Part shown: positions 18,160 to 27,265 of the stretch, piece after piece
How the letters are laid out: every line of letters begins with the position of its first letter
How positions within the stretch are numbered: the first letter of the stretch is position 1
Source of the DNA: Raineya sp964654605
GTDB taxonomy: Bacteria > Bacteroidota > Bacteroidia > Cytophagales > Thermonemataceae
Assembly (NCBI GenBank): GCA_964654605.1
Contig: CAZZLW010000042.1
Location: 1 to 64,000 of the forward strand
Direction of reading: 5' to 3'
DNA length: 64,000 nucleotides
Program-made: the position numbers and the translations under genes
The notes under the pieces: model-generated
The model's input: only the letters and a program-made list of their open reading frames with translations
Databases searched by the model: none
Told to the model about the DNA's origin: nothing

Positions 18160-19422
18160 ATGCCAAATACTCAATATCTGAATATTTTACCAAGCAAAAT
18201 TATCTGCTTCATTACCTATAAAGTTTTGCTAATTTCATTTTTTTTTAGCTTACAAAATGCCTTTGCACAAAGCAAGGCAAATCCTGCTTTGGATAGTATT
18301 CCGCCTATTTTGCTTATGGACGAGAGTTTGCAAGCCGAGCTTGCCGATGCCCTTGACCAAATGTATAACTTTCAGTTCCCAACCGCCGAAAAAGAGTTCC
18401 TCCGAATACGCCAACGCTATCCCGAACATCCTCTGCCCTATTTTCTGATGGCTTTGAGCCAATGGTGGAAAATTATGCCCGATACCGATAACAATGCCTA
18501 CGATAATATTTTTTTAGCCTACATTGATAGCACCCTCAACAAAGCCGAAAATCTGTACCGAGCCAATCCCAAAAATGTGGAAGCCTCCTTTTTTTTGGCG
18601 GCGGCGTATGGTTTCAAAGGCAGACTCCACGCCGACCGCGAGCAGTGGCTCAAAGCCGCTTCCGCAGGCAGAAATGCCCTACGAAGTATGCGTAGAGGCA
18701 AAGAAATCAATGCTTTGAGCCCTGAATTTATGTTCGGGGACGGGCTTTACAACTATTTTGCCGAATGGATACCCGAAAATTACCCTTTTCTTGCCCCTAT
18801 TGTAGCGGCTTTTCCCAAAGGCAATAAAGCATTGGGCATCAAACAATTGGACGAAGTGGCTCGCAAAGCCTTTTACACGCGTGTAATGGCAAATTATTTC
18901 TTGATGTTCATTTACAATGGCGAAGGCAAAACACATCTAGTTGCCCCTATTGCCAAAAGAATGTACGAAACTTATCCTCAAAATCCTTATTTTCACCGAA
19001 TACACGCTATCAGCACCTTTTTTATGGGGCATAGCGAAGAAGCCGAAATGCTTGCCAAAGAAATTTTAGCCCGAATTGAAAAAAAACAATTTGGTTACGA
19101 AGCTATTAGTGGTCGTTTTGCCGCTTATATTTTAGCCCAAACGCATATCGGGAAAGATACCCCCAAAGCTATTGAGTATTTTGAAAAAGTTATTTACTTT
19201 GCAGAAAGCATAAAAGCCTACGATTCAGGTTATTATCATACATCTTTGGAATGGCTTTACAGGCACTATCGTCAGCAAGGCGAATTGGAAAAAGCAAGAG
19301 GATATTTGGAAAAATTAGCCCGATATGCTGAAAAAAAAAATAAAAAACGTAAAACTGCCCGCAAAGAACTCCGACAACTCAAACGCGATATTAAAAAACA
19401 AAAACAGATTGAAGGTTTGTAA
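18160..19422 (+). CDS. Secreted or periplasmic TPR-like protein, function unknown
   Basis: 420 residues. The N-terminus has a positive region and a hydrophobic stretch ending in a plausible signal-peptidase site (LLISFFFSLQNAFAQS). The rest is helical with degenerate TPR units, such as FPTAEKEFLRIRQRYPEHPLPY and AENLYRANPKNVEASFFLAAAYG. The end is very lysine-rich (KKNKKRKTARKELRQLKRD). It resembles conserved Bacteroidota TPR proteins with no known role. Its stop codon directly abuts the stop of the convergent SpoIIM-like gene, with no space for a separate terminator. Confidence 0.8.
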   Translation: MPNTQYLNILPSKIICFITYKVLLISFFFSLQNAFAQSKANPALDSIPPILLMDESLQAELADALDQMYNFQFPTAEKEFLRIRQRYPEHPLPYFLMALSQWWKIMPDTDNNAYDNIFLAYIDSTLNKAENLYRANPKNVEASFFLAAAYGFKGRLHADREQWLKAASAGRNALRSMRRGKEINALSPEFMFGDGLYNYFAEWIPENYPFLAPIVAAFPKGNKALGIKQLDEVARKAFYTRVMANYFLMFIYNGEGKTHLVAPIAKRMYETYPQNPYFHRIHAISTFFMGHSEEAEMLAKEILARIEKKQFGYEAISGRFAAYILAQTHIGKDTPKAIEYFEKVIYFAESIKAYDSGYYHTSLEWLYRHYRQQGELEKARGYLEKLARYAEKKNKKRKTARKELRQLKRDIKKQKQIEGL

Positions 19423-20469
19423 TTAGTAAAATACACTTGGCAGTTCGTTGTTTTCTTGCTCCTTACGGATTTTTTCACGTTTTTCTACAACAAAAGGGTA
19501 TATTACGAAGTAAAACACCACCAATGCCAGCGAACCTATAATGATGAGCAGTTTCAAAATAACGTGCATATCCGCATAACGCGTAACAAAGCTTTCTATA
19601 AACGCCGCAAGTGTAATGAAAGGCAAAAGACTTAACATTATTTTTCCACCTTTTTCTGCCCCTCGTCTGAAAGATTCGCGACGCGAGTAGGTTTTTGGAA
19701 AAAAAATGCTATTACCCATTACTATGCCTGCACCACCTGCCAAAACAATAGACCAAATTTCAATGGTACCGTGCAACCAAATAACACTTGCCGATTCCCA
19801 AAGCAAATTTTCCTTGTAAAAAAGTGTTTGAAAAGTACCTACCATTACACCATTTACAAAAAGAATGTACGCCGAGCCAATAGAAAGCAACAAGAAAGCA
19901 TAAATCCCTACAATGCTTGCAAAACCTCCCCAAACAAAACTCATAAAAGCAACACGAATATTGTTGAAAGCTATCGCCAAAAACATCATTATAGGCTCTT
20001 TTTCATCATACACTGCCATAGGCTTGCCCTCTCTAATGTTTTGCAAAGTCATTTCTACATAGCCACTGCCCAAAATACCCCGAGCAAATTCGTATTCGCC
20101 TGCTTTGTCGTTGAGGGTAGAAATTACGCCGATAGCACAGGAAATCATAAAAATCACAAAAGCCACCAACATCTGCTTACGTACCGAAGCCATCACCAGC
20201 GGGACATCTTTTGTCCAGAATTGGGCAATCTGCGAAAAACGGATACTTTGCTGTTTGTAGATAGTTTGATGTATGCGTGCCGTAAGTGAATTGAGATATT
20301 TGGCAATAGGGCTATTGCTATGATGCGTACGTGCATACGAAAGGTCATCGCAGAGTTCTACAAAAATTTCACCGAGCCTATCAGGATGAACAGAACTTAC
20401 ATCGCGAGTTTCCTGCTCAATTTCCTCCCATTTTCTTTTATTCTTGCGTAAAAATACTCCTTCTTTCAT
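19423..20469 (-). CDS. Stage II sporulation protein M (SpoIIM)-like membrane protein
   Basis: 348 residues: a cytoplasmic N-terminal region with TRDVSSVHPDRLGEIFVELCDDLSYAR, then five or six hydrophobic helices from about residue 100 onward. NNIRVAFMSFVWGGF and HGTIEIWSIVLAGGAGIVMG are the signature segments of the SpoIIM/DUF95 family. Outside sporulating bacteria these integral membrane proteins have no settled role. Its ATG overlaps the stop of the upstream XRE regulator by one base (TGATG), implying translational coupling and a shared function. Confidence 0.88.
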   Translation of the reverse strand: MKEGVFLRKNKRKWEEIEQETRDVSSVHPDRLGEIFVELCDDLSYARTHHSNSPIAKYLNSLTARIHQTIYKQQSIRFSQIAQFWTKDVPLVMASVRKQMLVAFVIFMISCAIGVISTLNDKAGEYEFARGILGSGYVEMTLQNIREGKPMAVYDEKEPIMMFLAIAFNNIRVAFMSFVWGGFASIVGIYAFLLLSIGSAYILFVNGVMVGTFQTLFYKENLLWESASVIWLHGTIEIWSIVLAGGAGIVMGNSIFFPKTYSRRESFRRGAEKGGKIMLSLLPFITLAAFIESFVTRYADMHVILKLLIIIGSLALVVFYFVIYPFVVEKREKIRKEQENNELPSVFY

Positions 20470-21377
20470 CAGATATTTTCAATTTTGCCTGCACTCAAAA
20501 AAAGCTGAAACTGCCAAATTTCAAAAATCTCACGCAAGTATACTTTATGATGTTGCGAAAGCCCCGAAACTGCAATATAGCCTTCATTTCTCAAACGATT
20601 TTCAGCCTTTCCGTAAATTAAGCCTTGTTTTTGTGTAAGAAAAAGATATGTTTCGCCTGTTTGTACGTTGTACCAATTTTTAAGGTATGAGCCAATACAA
20701 ATAGATTTTTCCAAGGGAAAAGTTTTATCCATTTCAAAAGCCCTGTATTCCTGATTTTTGGGAAGCAGACTTATCTGAATTTTCGGCAAACTTTCTACAA
20801 AATGCTTTTCGGCGTAATGAGCCAAATAATTGATAAGATTATTTTGCTTGACAAAAGGAATATCGCCTTTATCTGTATCTGTAAAAAATTCGGTTTGGTT
20901 TTCTTCCGAAAACAAGCCGTCATCAAGCGTAGGATAAAATTTTTCCTTTACTTCTTCGTGCTTTTCCTCCCTGCGAACTTTTTTGGTTTCGGGGTGAATT
21001 TTTTCTTTTTCCAATGCTCGCCAATCGCTTTTCGCCTCAATTTCGGGCTTTTCGGTGCGGATTTCTTCTTTGTGCAAAACTTCTAAAATCTCCTCACTCA
21101 AAGGCTCATCTGTTTCGCCTTCGCTACTTACAGCTACCTTTTCAGCAACTTTCATAGGGCTAATTTCCAAAGTGCTTACATCAACCGACATCAGTTGCTC
21201 AATAGTAATACCAAACATTTTACTAATTTGCATCATTACGGCAAAATTCGGATTGGCTCTACCCTCCTCATACGAACCTAAAGCCGAACGCTTAATGCCC
21301 AAAATTTGAGCAAACTCTTCTTGCGTACAATCGCTGATGTGGCGTAAATAACGTAAATTCTTGCTTAATTGGCTCAT
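20469..21377 (-). CDS. XRE-family transcriptional regulator
   Basis: About 302 residues from the ATG at 21377; the upstream open frame lacks homology and would overlap the divergent gene. An N-terminal helix-turn-helix (about 5-60; CTQEEFAQILGIKRSALGSYEEGR) is followed by a charged linker rich in Glu and Lys (about 75-175) and a C-terminal domain of about 120 residues with no family I recognise. Such LexA-like architectures can bind a ligand. It is coupled to the SpoIIM-like gene and divergent from the DUF350-like gene, which it may control (inference). Confidence 0.85.
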   Translation of the reverse strand: MSQLSKNLRYLRHISDCTQEEFAQILGIKRSALGSYEEGRANPNFAVMMQISKMFGITIEQLMSVDVSTLEISPMKVAEKVAVSSEGETDEPLSEEILEVLHKEEIRTEKPEIEAKSDWRALEKEKIHPETKKVRREEKHEEVKEKFYPTLDDGLFSEENQTEFFTDTDKGDIPFVKQNNLINYLAHYAEKHFVESLPKIQISLLPKNQEYRAFEMDKTFPLEKSICIGSYLKNWYNVQTGETYLFLTQKQGLIYGKAENRLRNEGYIAVSGLSQHHKVYLREIFEIWQFQLFLSAGKIENI

Positions 21378-21517
21378 TGCTACTTGTAAAAGTTTTTCAA
21401 AATTTACAAAACTTTGAGCAAATATGAAAAGGATTTTTGAAAAAATAAAATTATCTTTGTGCGATTTATATTTTTTTGTTAAACTTGCAACGTACAAAAA
21501 CAAAAACATATAAATAT

Positions 21518-22036
21518 ATGACAGGAAATTTATTTATAGCCATTTTGCATTTAGTAATGGCGTTTATTTTGGCAGTTTTGGTAACCTTCAGTACCACAAG
21601 AATTTTTCTTCGTGCTATCCGGCGAAAGTATCAGATTACGCCCCAAAATATTTCTTTTGCGATACTGCTGGCTTCTGTGATTTTTTCGGTAGGTTACATT
21701 ATTTCAGGTCTGGAAGAGCCTATTTTCAAGGTAGTAAATACCATACGTGCTATGGAAACAGAAACTACCAGTGTTTTTTTCGGGGCGGTGAAGTATATTC
21801 TTATTTTCATTACGCTTGGGTATATTTTTTCTTTCATAGTGGTAGCTTTGGGAATGTACTTGTTTAATCTTATCAATACCGAAATAGATGAGTTGCAAGA
21901 AATTAGTCAGAACAATATAGCTGTGGGTATTTTGGTTGGTGTCATTATCATTGTGATTGCACTTTTTGTAAAAGGCACTATCATATTTCTCATTGAAAAC
22001 CTCATTCCATACCCCGAAATGCCCATTAGAACGTAA
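21518..22036 (+). CDS. DUF350-like four-helix membrane protein
   Basis: 172 residues from the ATG at 21518 (MTGNLF). Four hydrophobic helices are seen: about 5-27, 45-68, 92-118 and 138-160, arranged as two hairpins, with TRIFLRAIRRKYQITPQNISFAILLAS between the first two. This fits the DUF350 family (UPF0719) of inner-membrane proteins of unknown function. It is transcribed divergently from the XRE-SpoIIM pair. Confidence 0.65.
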   Translation: MTGNLFIAILHLVMAFILAVLVTFSTTRIFLRAIRRKYQITPQNISFAILLASVIFSVGYIISGLEEPIFKVVNTIRAMETETTSVFFGAVKYILIFITLGYIFSFIVVALGMYLFNLINTEIDELQEISQNNIAVGILVGVIIIVIALFVKGTIIFLIENLIPYPEMPIRT

Positions 22037-22089
22037 AAAAGCAAGCTGTAAATTAGATATGCTTGAAAAAAGTGAAAAAGAGGCTTGGT

Positions 22090-22125
22090 AGGTTTGAAAG
22101 TTTGAAGTTTGAACTTGAATATTTT
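22090..22125. repeat. Short TTTGAA-word repeat tract
   Basis: GGTTTGAAAGTTTGAAG followed by TTTGAACTTGAA, about 60 nt before rimM. The following bases (CTTATATCCTGTTTG, TTGTTTCC) also recall the end of the longer repeats at 23741 and 33598. Relative of the other TTCAA tracts. Confidence 0.55.
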
Positions 22126-22187
22126 AACCTATAAAATAATAATCTTGCCTCTTATATCCTGTTTGTTGTTTCCAAACATCAAAATAT

Positions 22188-22733
22188 ATGTCCGACTTAC
22201 GCCAAGATGATTGTTTTGAATTAGGTAAAATCTTAAAAACTCACGCTCTTTACGGAGAAGTGAGTATTTTTTTAGATGTAGATTACCCCGAAGATTATGA
22301 GGCTCTGCAAGAAGTTTGGGTAGAAATAGAAAAAAAACTACAAAAATTTGAAGTAGAAGGCGTACGACTATTGCCGAACAAACCTCAGACAGCACTGCTC
22401 AAACTCAAAAATATTGATAGCATTGAACAAGCTCAAGAAATCGTTGGTGCAAAGCTCTTTTTGCCGCTTTCTTTTCTGCCCCCGCTGGGTGAAAAGCAGT
22501 TTTACTTTCACGAAATTATTGGCTTTTTGGTAGTTGATAAAGTTTTGGGCAATTTAGCTCAAATCCAAGACGTTTATACTACCACACAAACGGCTTTGCT
22601 TGTAATGCTATATCAAGGCAAAGAAGTGCTAATCCCTATCAACGACGAAGTGATTTTGCAAGTAGATAGAAAAGAAAAAAAACTACACGTAGCTCTGCCC
22701 GAAGGGCTATTAGACGTATATCTGCAAGATTAA
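22188..22733 (+). CDS. rimM: 16S rRNA processing protein RimM
   Basis: 181 residues. Binds ribosomal protein S19 and helps mature the 30S subunit. The N-terminal LGKILKTHALYGEVSIFLDVD matches the RimM barrel domain signature, and the C-terminal PRC-like part has IGFLVVDK and ends with ALPEGLLDVYL, as in known RimM proteins. In many bacteria it follows rpsP; here no rpsP or trmD is adjacent. Confidence 0.94.
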   Translation: MSDLRQDDCFELGKILKTHALYGEVSIFLDVDYPEDYEALQEVWVEIEKKLQKFEVEGVRLLPNKPQTALLKLKNIDSIEQAQEIVGAKLFLPLSFLPPLGEKQFYFHEIIGFLVVDKVLGNLAQIQDVYTTTQTALLVMLYQGKEVLIPINDEVILQVDRKEKKLHVALPEGLLDVYLQD

Positions 22734-22893
22734 GCCTTGTTTAGCATTATATTCGTGCCTTGTAATAATTTTTTGTCTCAAAATTTCACTTATTTAGATT
22801 GATTTTAGGTAAAAATTGTCTTAATATTGTGCCATATCTGCAAACAATTTGAATGAACAAGATTTTTTATAGCAAATAAAACCTATTACAACT

Positions 22894-23670
22894 ATGGCAG
22901 GTAATAGCACACAAAAGTTAAGTCTGACTCTCAAAATTTGGCGACAAAAAAATAAGAACGACAAAGGCAGAATGGTGGAGTACAAAGTTACTGCCTCCCC
23001 CGACATGTCTTTTTTAGAAATGCTTGACGTACTCAACGAGGATTTGCTTCGCAAAGGCGAAGACCCTGTTGCTTTTGACCACGACTGCCGAGAAGGTATT
23101 TGCGGAATGTGTAGTTTGTTTATCAACGGACAGCCCCACGGACCCAAACAAACTACCACTTGCCAACTTCATATGCGTAGTTTCAAAGATGGCGATACAA
23201 TTTATATTGAGCCTTGGCGTGCCAAAGCTTTTCCTGTTATCAAAGATTTGGTAGTAGATAGAAGTGCTTTTGACCGAATCATTCAGGCAGGAGGCTTTAT
23301 TTCTGTAAATACAGGCGTAACCGTTGATGCCAATGAAATTCCTATTCCCAAACACGTAGCTAGCGAGGCTATGGATGCCGCTACTTGTATTGGTTGTGGT
23401 GCTTGTGTTGCTTCCTGCAAAAATGCTTCGGCTATGCTTTTCGTTTCGGCTAAAATCGCTCATTTGGGCTTACTTCCCCAAGGACAAGCCGAACGCAAAC
23501 GCCGTGTGCAAAAAATGATTGCTCAAATGGATGCCGAAGGTTTTGGCTCTTGTACCAATACAGGTGCTTGCGAAGCTCAATGCCCCAAAGGAATTTCGCT
23601 TCGTAACATCGCACGTATGAATAGAGATTACTATGTAGCCAAACTCACCGCCGAAGAAGAACTCGTATAA
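22894..23670 (+). CDS. sdhB: Succinate dehydrogenase/fumarate reductase iron-sulfur subunit
   Basis: 258 residues. All three cluster motifs are present: [2Fe-2S] CREGICGMC plus a later Cys in QTTTCQLH, [4Fe-4S] CIGCGACVASC, and [3Fe-4S] CTNTGACEAQCP. It passes electrons from the flavoprotein SdhA to the quinone site of the membrane anchor in complex II. sdhA and sdhC are not next to it: rimM lies upstream and an intrinsic terminator follows. Bacteroidota normally have sdhCAB, so this separation is unusual. Confidence 0.95.
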   Translation: MAGNSTQKLSLTLKIWRQKNKNDKGRMVEYKVTASPDMSFLEMLDVLNEDLLRKGEDPVAFDHDCREGICGMCSLFINGQPHGPKQTTTCQLHMRSFKDGDTIYIEPWRAKAFPVIKDLVVDRSAFDRIIQAGGFISVNTGVTVDANEIPIPKHVASEAMDAATCIGCGACVASCKNASAMLFVSAKIAHLGLLPQGQAERKRRVQKMIAQMDAEGFGSCTNTGACEAQCPKGISLRNIARMNRDYYVAKLTAEEELV

Positions 23671-23681
23671 AACAACATTTT

Positions 23682-23720
23682 GCGACAACATCAACCTATG
23701 GTGTTGTCGCTTTTTCTTTT
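23682..23720 (+). terminator. Intrinsic terminator of sdhB
   Basis: A 9-bp perfect stem (GCGACAACA / TGTTGTCGC) with an 11-nt loop is followed by TTTTTCTTTT, just after the sdhB stop. Confidence 0.88.
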
Positions 23721-23740
23721 CAAACTTAAATTGTAAGAAG

Positions 23741-23878
23741 TTATTTACGTTCAAAAAGTTTAAAAGTTCAAGAGTTTGAGGTAAAAGTTTTGCTCCGTCT
23801 AAATATCCAATGTTCTAAATCCTGTCTCCTGTCTCCTGTCTCCTGTTTCCTGTTTCACCGCAAACTATACCTATAAAC
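23741..23878. repeat. Dispersed intergenic repeat, copy A
   Basis: Begins TTATTTACGTTCAAAAAG, then TTTGAGGTAAAAGTTTTGCT and CCGTCTA, then a heptamer tract (CTGTCTC three times and CTGTTTC twice, 23822-23856), ending GCAAACTATACCTATAA. It shares these blocks in the same order with copy B (33598) and, inverted, most of them with copy C (46891). It sits between convergent sdhB and the flavin reductase gene. Confidence 0.82.
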
Positions 23879-23885
23879 AATTATC

Positions 23886-24518
23886 TTACATTTTTTTCAA
23901 TTCTTGTTGTGGGCGAGCATAGCTAAAACGTGCTATTTCTTGGGCTTGATAGTAAGCATCTAAACCACTCACCACTGCCGTTCCTGCTTTTTGCAAATCA
24001 ATAAAACCATCAGAACGCAAGTAATCATCAGGTACAAAAAACTCTTGCACTTCGCCAATTATCAAATAAACTTCATTGGTAGGGATAAAAATAGCTTCCA
24101 CGAATTTCATTCCTATCTGAATTTGGCTTTCAGCTACGAAAGGAGCAGGAAAATCGTTTTTGTAAACTGGCGTCAAGCCGCAAGCCGCAAATTCAGAAAC
24201 CTCTTTGGGGTATTTGGCAGAGGTCTGGTGAGCTTTTTCTACAAAACTCGTATGCACGTGATTGAAAGTATAAAAGCCTGTTTCGTGAATGTTGTCGTAA
24301 GTGTGCCTTTCTACGGTAGTAGGTCGCATTACAAAGGCAATATGAGGCGGATTTGCTCCCAAATGCACCAAAGAATTAAAGATTGCAAGATTTTCATTAC
24401 CCTTTTTATCTCTTGTACCTATGAGATTGGCATTTTTGAAACCTAAAAGGGTATTCATTAGGTTTCGGCGGTACAAAGTTTCCAGTTCTAACAAAGATTT
24501 TTTTGTAAAATGAGCCAT
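23886..24518 (-). CDS. Flavin reductase family protein (FMN-binding split barrel)
   Basis: 210 residues. The N-terminal half has the flavin reductase-like layout: LLGFKNANLIGTRDKKGNEN, then LAIFNSLVHLGANPPHIAFV, and RHTYDNIHETGFYTFNHVH, a typical FMN-contacting stretch. The likely activity is NAD(P)H:FMN reduction or a related split-barrel oxidoreductase; its partner is unknown. Repeat copy A lies immediately downstream of its stop. Confidence 0.88.
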   Translation of the reverse strand: MAHFTKKSLLELETLYRRNLMNTLLGFKNANLIGTRDKKGNENLAIFNSLVHLGANPPHIAFVMRPTTVERHTYDNIHETGFYTFNHVHTSFVEKAHQTSAKYPKEVSEFAACGLTPVYKNDFPAPFVAESQIQIGMKFVEAIFIPTNEVYLIIGEVQEFFVPDDYLRSDGFIDLQKAGTAVVSGLDAYYQAQEIARFSYARPQQELKKM

Positions 24519-24569
24519 AGCAGAGTATATTGTTTTTTTTTTGAAACCAAAAGGCTGTAAAATTGTTTG

Positions 24570-24604
24570 AAAAATAAAAACCTATCAGGCTATTGCTTGA
24601 TAGG
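24570..24604 (-). terminator. Intrinsic terminator of metK
   Basis: On the minus strand, CCTATCA and TGATAGG pair around a 10-nt loop and are followed by TTTTTATTTT, about 30 nt after the metK stop. Confidence 0.85.
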
Positions 24605-24632
24605 CTTTCGGTAATATTTTCTCGGAAAAAAC

Positions 24633-25919
24633 TTATTTTTTCTTTAATCCGAAGGCTTTACGGATAGCATCTACGTAATCCAGTTTTTCCCAAGTAAAGA
24701 ATTCCACCTCTTTTTTAGTTTTCTTACGGATTTCTTGTTTGCTATTTTTATCCTCTTTTACCTCTACATACGAAACATCAACTTTGGCTTTGTATGGCTC
24801 TCTGCCCACGTGTCCGTAGGCGGCGGTAGGAGAGAAAATAGGGTTTTTCAAGCCCAAACGCTCAACAATAGCTTTGGGACGCATATCAAACATTTCTGCA
24901 ATTTTTTCAGCAATTTGAGCATCGCTTAATTTTACTTTGGCTGTGCCAAAAGTATTTACATTGAGCGAAACAGGCTTAGAAATTCCAATTGCATAAGCTA
25001 CCTGCACCAAAGCCTCATCAGCCAGCCCAGCGGCAACAATATTTTTCGCAATATGACGGGCGGCATAGGCGGCACTTCTATCAACTTTGGAAGAATCTTT
25101 ACCCGAAAACGCTCCTCCGCCGTGGGCACCTTTTCCTCCGTAAGTATCTACAATAATTTTTCTACCTGTCAGTCCTGTATCGCCGTGAGGACCGCCAATA
25201 ACAAATTTTCCCGTAGGGTTGATGTGATAAACGGTCTTTTTATCCAGTAGCTCGGCAGGAATAACACGTGCAATGACGTGCTTTTTCACATCTTCGCTAA
25301 TTTTCTTGAGCATTTTGGCTTCTGTATCAAACTCATCGTGTTGGGTAGAAACCACAATGGTATGTACTCTTTTGGGTTTGCCTTTATCATCATATTCAAT
25401 AGTAACCTGCGATTTGGCATCAGGGCGTAAATAAGGCATTAGTTCGGGCTGTTCTTTGCGAATACGAGCCAATTCTTTCACAATTCGGTGTGAAAAAGCA
25501 AGTGCCATTGGCATATATTCGGGGGTTTCGTTGGTAGCATAACCGAACATCATTCCTTGGTCGCCTGCACCTTGGTCTTTATCCAAGCCTTTTCCTTCAT
25601 CAACACCTTGAGCAATATCAGGCGATTGGGCGTGAAGGGTAACCATTACACCGCAAGATTTAGATTCAAATTGATATTCAGCTTTGGTATAGCCGATACG
25701 TTCAATGGTTTGGCGTACAACTTCGGGAATATCTACGTAGGCTTGTGTGGTAACCTCACCTGCAATTACAGCTAACCCCGTGGTAACCAGCGTTTCGCAA
25801 GCAACACGCGAATTGGGGTCTTGGGCGAGCATTGCATCAAGGATAGCATCAGAAATTTGGTCTGCTACTTTGTCGGGGTGTCCTTCGGATACCGATTCAG
25901 AGGTGAATAAATATGCCAT
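24633..25919 (-). CDS. metK: S-adenosylmethionine synthase
   Basis: 428 residues. Makes SAM from methionine and ATP. Visible signatures: FTSESVSEGHPDKVADQISDA at the N-terminus with the catalytic His, GAGDQGMMFGYA (ATP-binding) near 118-129, and GGGAFSGKDSSKVDRSAAYA, the phosphate-binding loop. A short lysine-rich insertion near the C-terminus (KEDKNSKQEIRKKTKKEVE) is typical of longer Bacteroidota MetK proteins. It is 132 nt downstream of hisH. I looked for a SAM riboswitch in that gap and saw none. Confidence 0.98.
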   Translation of the reverse strand: MAYLFTSESVSEGHPDKVADQISDAILDAMLAQDPNSRVACETLVTTGLAVIAGEVTTQAYVDIPEVVRQTIERIGYTKAEYQFESKSCGVMVTLHAQSPDIAQGVDEGKGLDKDQGAGDQGMMFGYATNETPEYMPMALAFSHRIVKELARIRKEQPELMPYLRPDAKSQVTIEYDDKGKPKRVHTIVVSTQHDEFDTEAKMLKKISEDVKKHVIARVIPAELLDKKTVYHINPTGKFVIGGPHGDTGLTGRKIIVDTYGGKGAHGGGAFSGKDSSKVDRSAAYAARHIAKNIVAAGLADEALVQVAYAIGISKPVSLNVNTFGTAKVKLSDAQIAEKIAEMFDMRPKAIVERLGLKNPIFSPTAAYGHVGREPYKAKVDVSYVEVKEDKNSKQEIRKKTKKEVEFFTWEKLDYVDAIRKAFGLKKK

Positions 25920-26051
25920 TGGTTTTTGAAATTTTAATTTTTTCGGTAAAACAACGCTTTTTTTCGCAAAATAAAATTTTGAGTGGCAAATTTACAGATT
26001 TTTTCAAATCCGCTATATTTTTTTACAATTTTTTGATTGTCAAAGATAAAT

Positions 26052-26642
26052 TCAGCCTTTTTGTAGAAAGTTTTTCAGAATTTGCTCGCCTACATTACTA
26101 CTTTTTTCGGGGTGAAACTGCACGGCATAGAAGTTTTTATATTGCAGAGCGGCACTGAAAGGCAAAATATATTCCGTTTGGGCAATAGTTGCAGTGCCTA
26201 TTTCAGCATAATAGCTATGCACATAATATACATACGAGCCACTGGCTATGCCACTAAAAAGCTCCGATTGTAAATTTTCAATGCTATTCCAGCCTACGTG
26301 AGGTACTTTACTGCCCTTATCGGTAGGAAATTTTTTAACGTTCAAGTCAAAAATACCCAAACACTCTGTATTTCCTTCTTCCGAGTGCTTGCAAAGTAGT
26401 TGTAGCCCCAAACATATTCCCAAAACGGGCTGTGTGAGGTTTTGGATAACCCTATCTAATCCTTTGTTTTTCAGATATTTCATTGCAGAGCTTGCCTCAC
26501 CTACACCGGGAAAAATTACTCTATCAGCGGTTTGCAAAATTTCGGGTTTATCAGTAAGAATCCCCTCTACACCCAAACGCTTCAAGGCAAACAGAACAGA
26601 TTGTACGTTTCCTGCGTTGTATTGAACGATAGCGATAGTCAT
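26052..26642 (-). CDS. hisH: Imidazole glycerol phosphate synthase glutaminase subunit
   Basis: 196 residues. Class I glutamine amidotransferase that supplies ammonia to HisF. The nucleophile is Cys77 in LGICLGLQLL, and the His-Glu pair is in QFHPEKS (His177, Glu179). VIFPGVGEASSAM is the oxyanion-side signature. Its ATG overlaps the stop of rloB (ATGA), so it is translated as part of the rloA-rloB-hisH transcript. hisF is not in the window. Confidence 0.97.
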   Translation of the reverse strand: MTIAIVQYNAGNVQSVLFALKRLGVEGILTDKPEILQTADRVIFPGVGEASSAMKYLKNKGLDRVIQNLTQPVLGICLGLQLLCKHSEEGNTECLGIFDLNVKKFPTDKGSKVPHVGWNSIENLQSELFSGIASGSYVYYVHSYYAEIGTATIAQTEYILPFSAALQYKNFYAVQFHPEKSSNVGEQILKNFLQKG

Positions 26643-27262
26643 TCCTTGTATTGTTTGATATATTCAAAAAGCAAATACATTTCCGAAAAGCTGCTTGCTG
26701 TCCAATCTAAACTTTCATTTTCTATATGCCAGATAGATTTTTTTGAGTTTTCAATTGCAGTAAGCAATTTTTCTTTCAGTTTGGCATAAATATCTTGATT
26801 GGGGTTGATGAAGTATTTTTTAGTTTTTTCATAATCTTTTATGTATTTTTTCAACTCCTCTTCTGCTTTCCTACAACTTCTAAAAGTCTTTTGCGTAAAA
26901 CGAAAATGCAATAAAAACCAATATTCCAAACAAGGGTTATTGATAATGGTCAAAATTTTCTTCTGTTTAGCCTTTTGAAGATATTTTAGAAAATTTTTCA
27001 CTTGATTATCACTCAAAATAACATCAAAATCAATTATCCAGAAAACAGCTTGATAGCCCTCTTTCAGTAACGATATAGCTTTTTCGTACTGCTCTTTGAT
27101 GGATTTTTTTTGAGGCAATTTGGGTTCTATACTAAATTGAAGATTCTCTTCATTTTTTTGTAACATTTCCAAATAGCATATCTCTGTTTCTCCTTCTACA
27201 AGTACTGCTATTTTAGATTTTTTAGGTTTAATTTGGGAAATATGAGTTTTTTTTCGTTTCAT
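26639..27262 (-). CDS. rloB: RloB family protein (AbiL-type defence component, Toprim-like)
   Basis: 207 residues, very rich in Lys and A/T-rich in codon use. Motifs of RloB/AbiLii proteins are seen: KIAVLVEGETEICYLEML (about 17-34, acidic Toprim-like strand), WIIDFDVI (about 75-82, DxD) and NNPCLEYWFLLHF (about 107-119). RloB proteins are predicted nucleases that pair with RloA ATPases; the pair is known from type I restriction loci and as the AbiL abortive-infection system. It starts 3 nt after rloA and overlaps hisH by 4 nt. Confidence 0.87.
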   Translation of the reverse strand: MKRKKTHISQIKPKKSKIAVLVEGETEICYLEMLQKNEENLQFSIEPKLPQKKSIKEQYEKAISLLKEGYQAVFWIIDFDVILSDNQVKNFLKYLQKAKQKKILTIINNPCLEYWFLLHFRFTQKTFRSCRKAEEELKKYIKDYEKTKKYFINPNQDIYAKLKEKLLTAIENSKKSIWHIENESLDWTASSFSEMYLLFEYIKQYKE

Positions 27263-27265
27263 TTC

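Noticed and set aside
23822..23856. Heptamer tract CTGTCTC/CTGTTTC considered as a CRISPR or phase-variable promoter
   Set aside because: The units are 7 bp with no spacers, and they lie between convergent genes with no promoter to modulate. It is a VNTR inside repeat copy A.
25920..26051. SAM riboswitch upstream of metK
   Set aside because: No pseudoknot-like conserved core or terminator/antiterminator pair was seen in the A/T-rich 132-nt gap; a covariance-model search (Rfam SAM families) would settle this.
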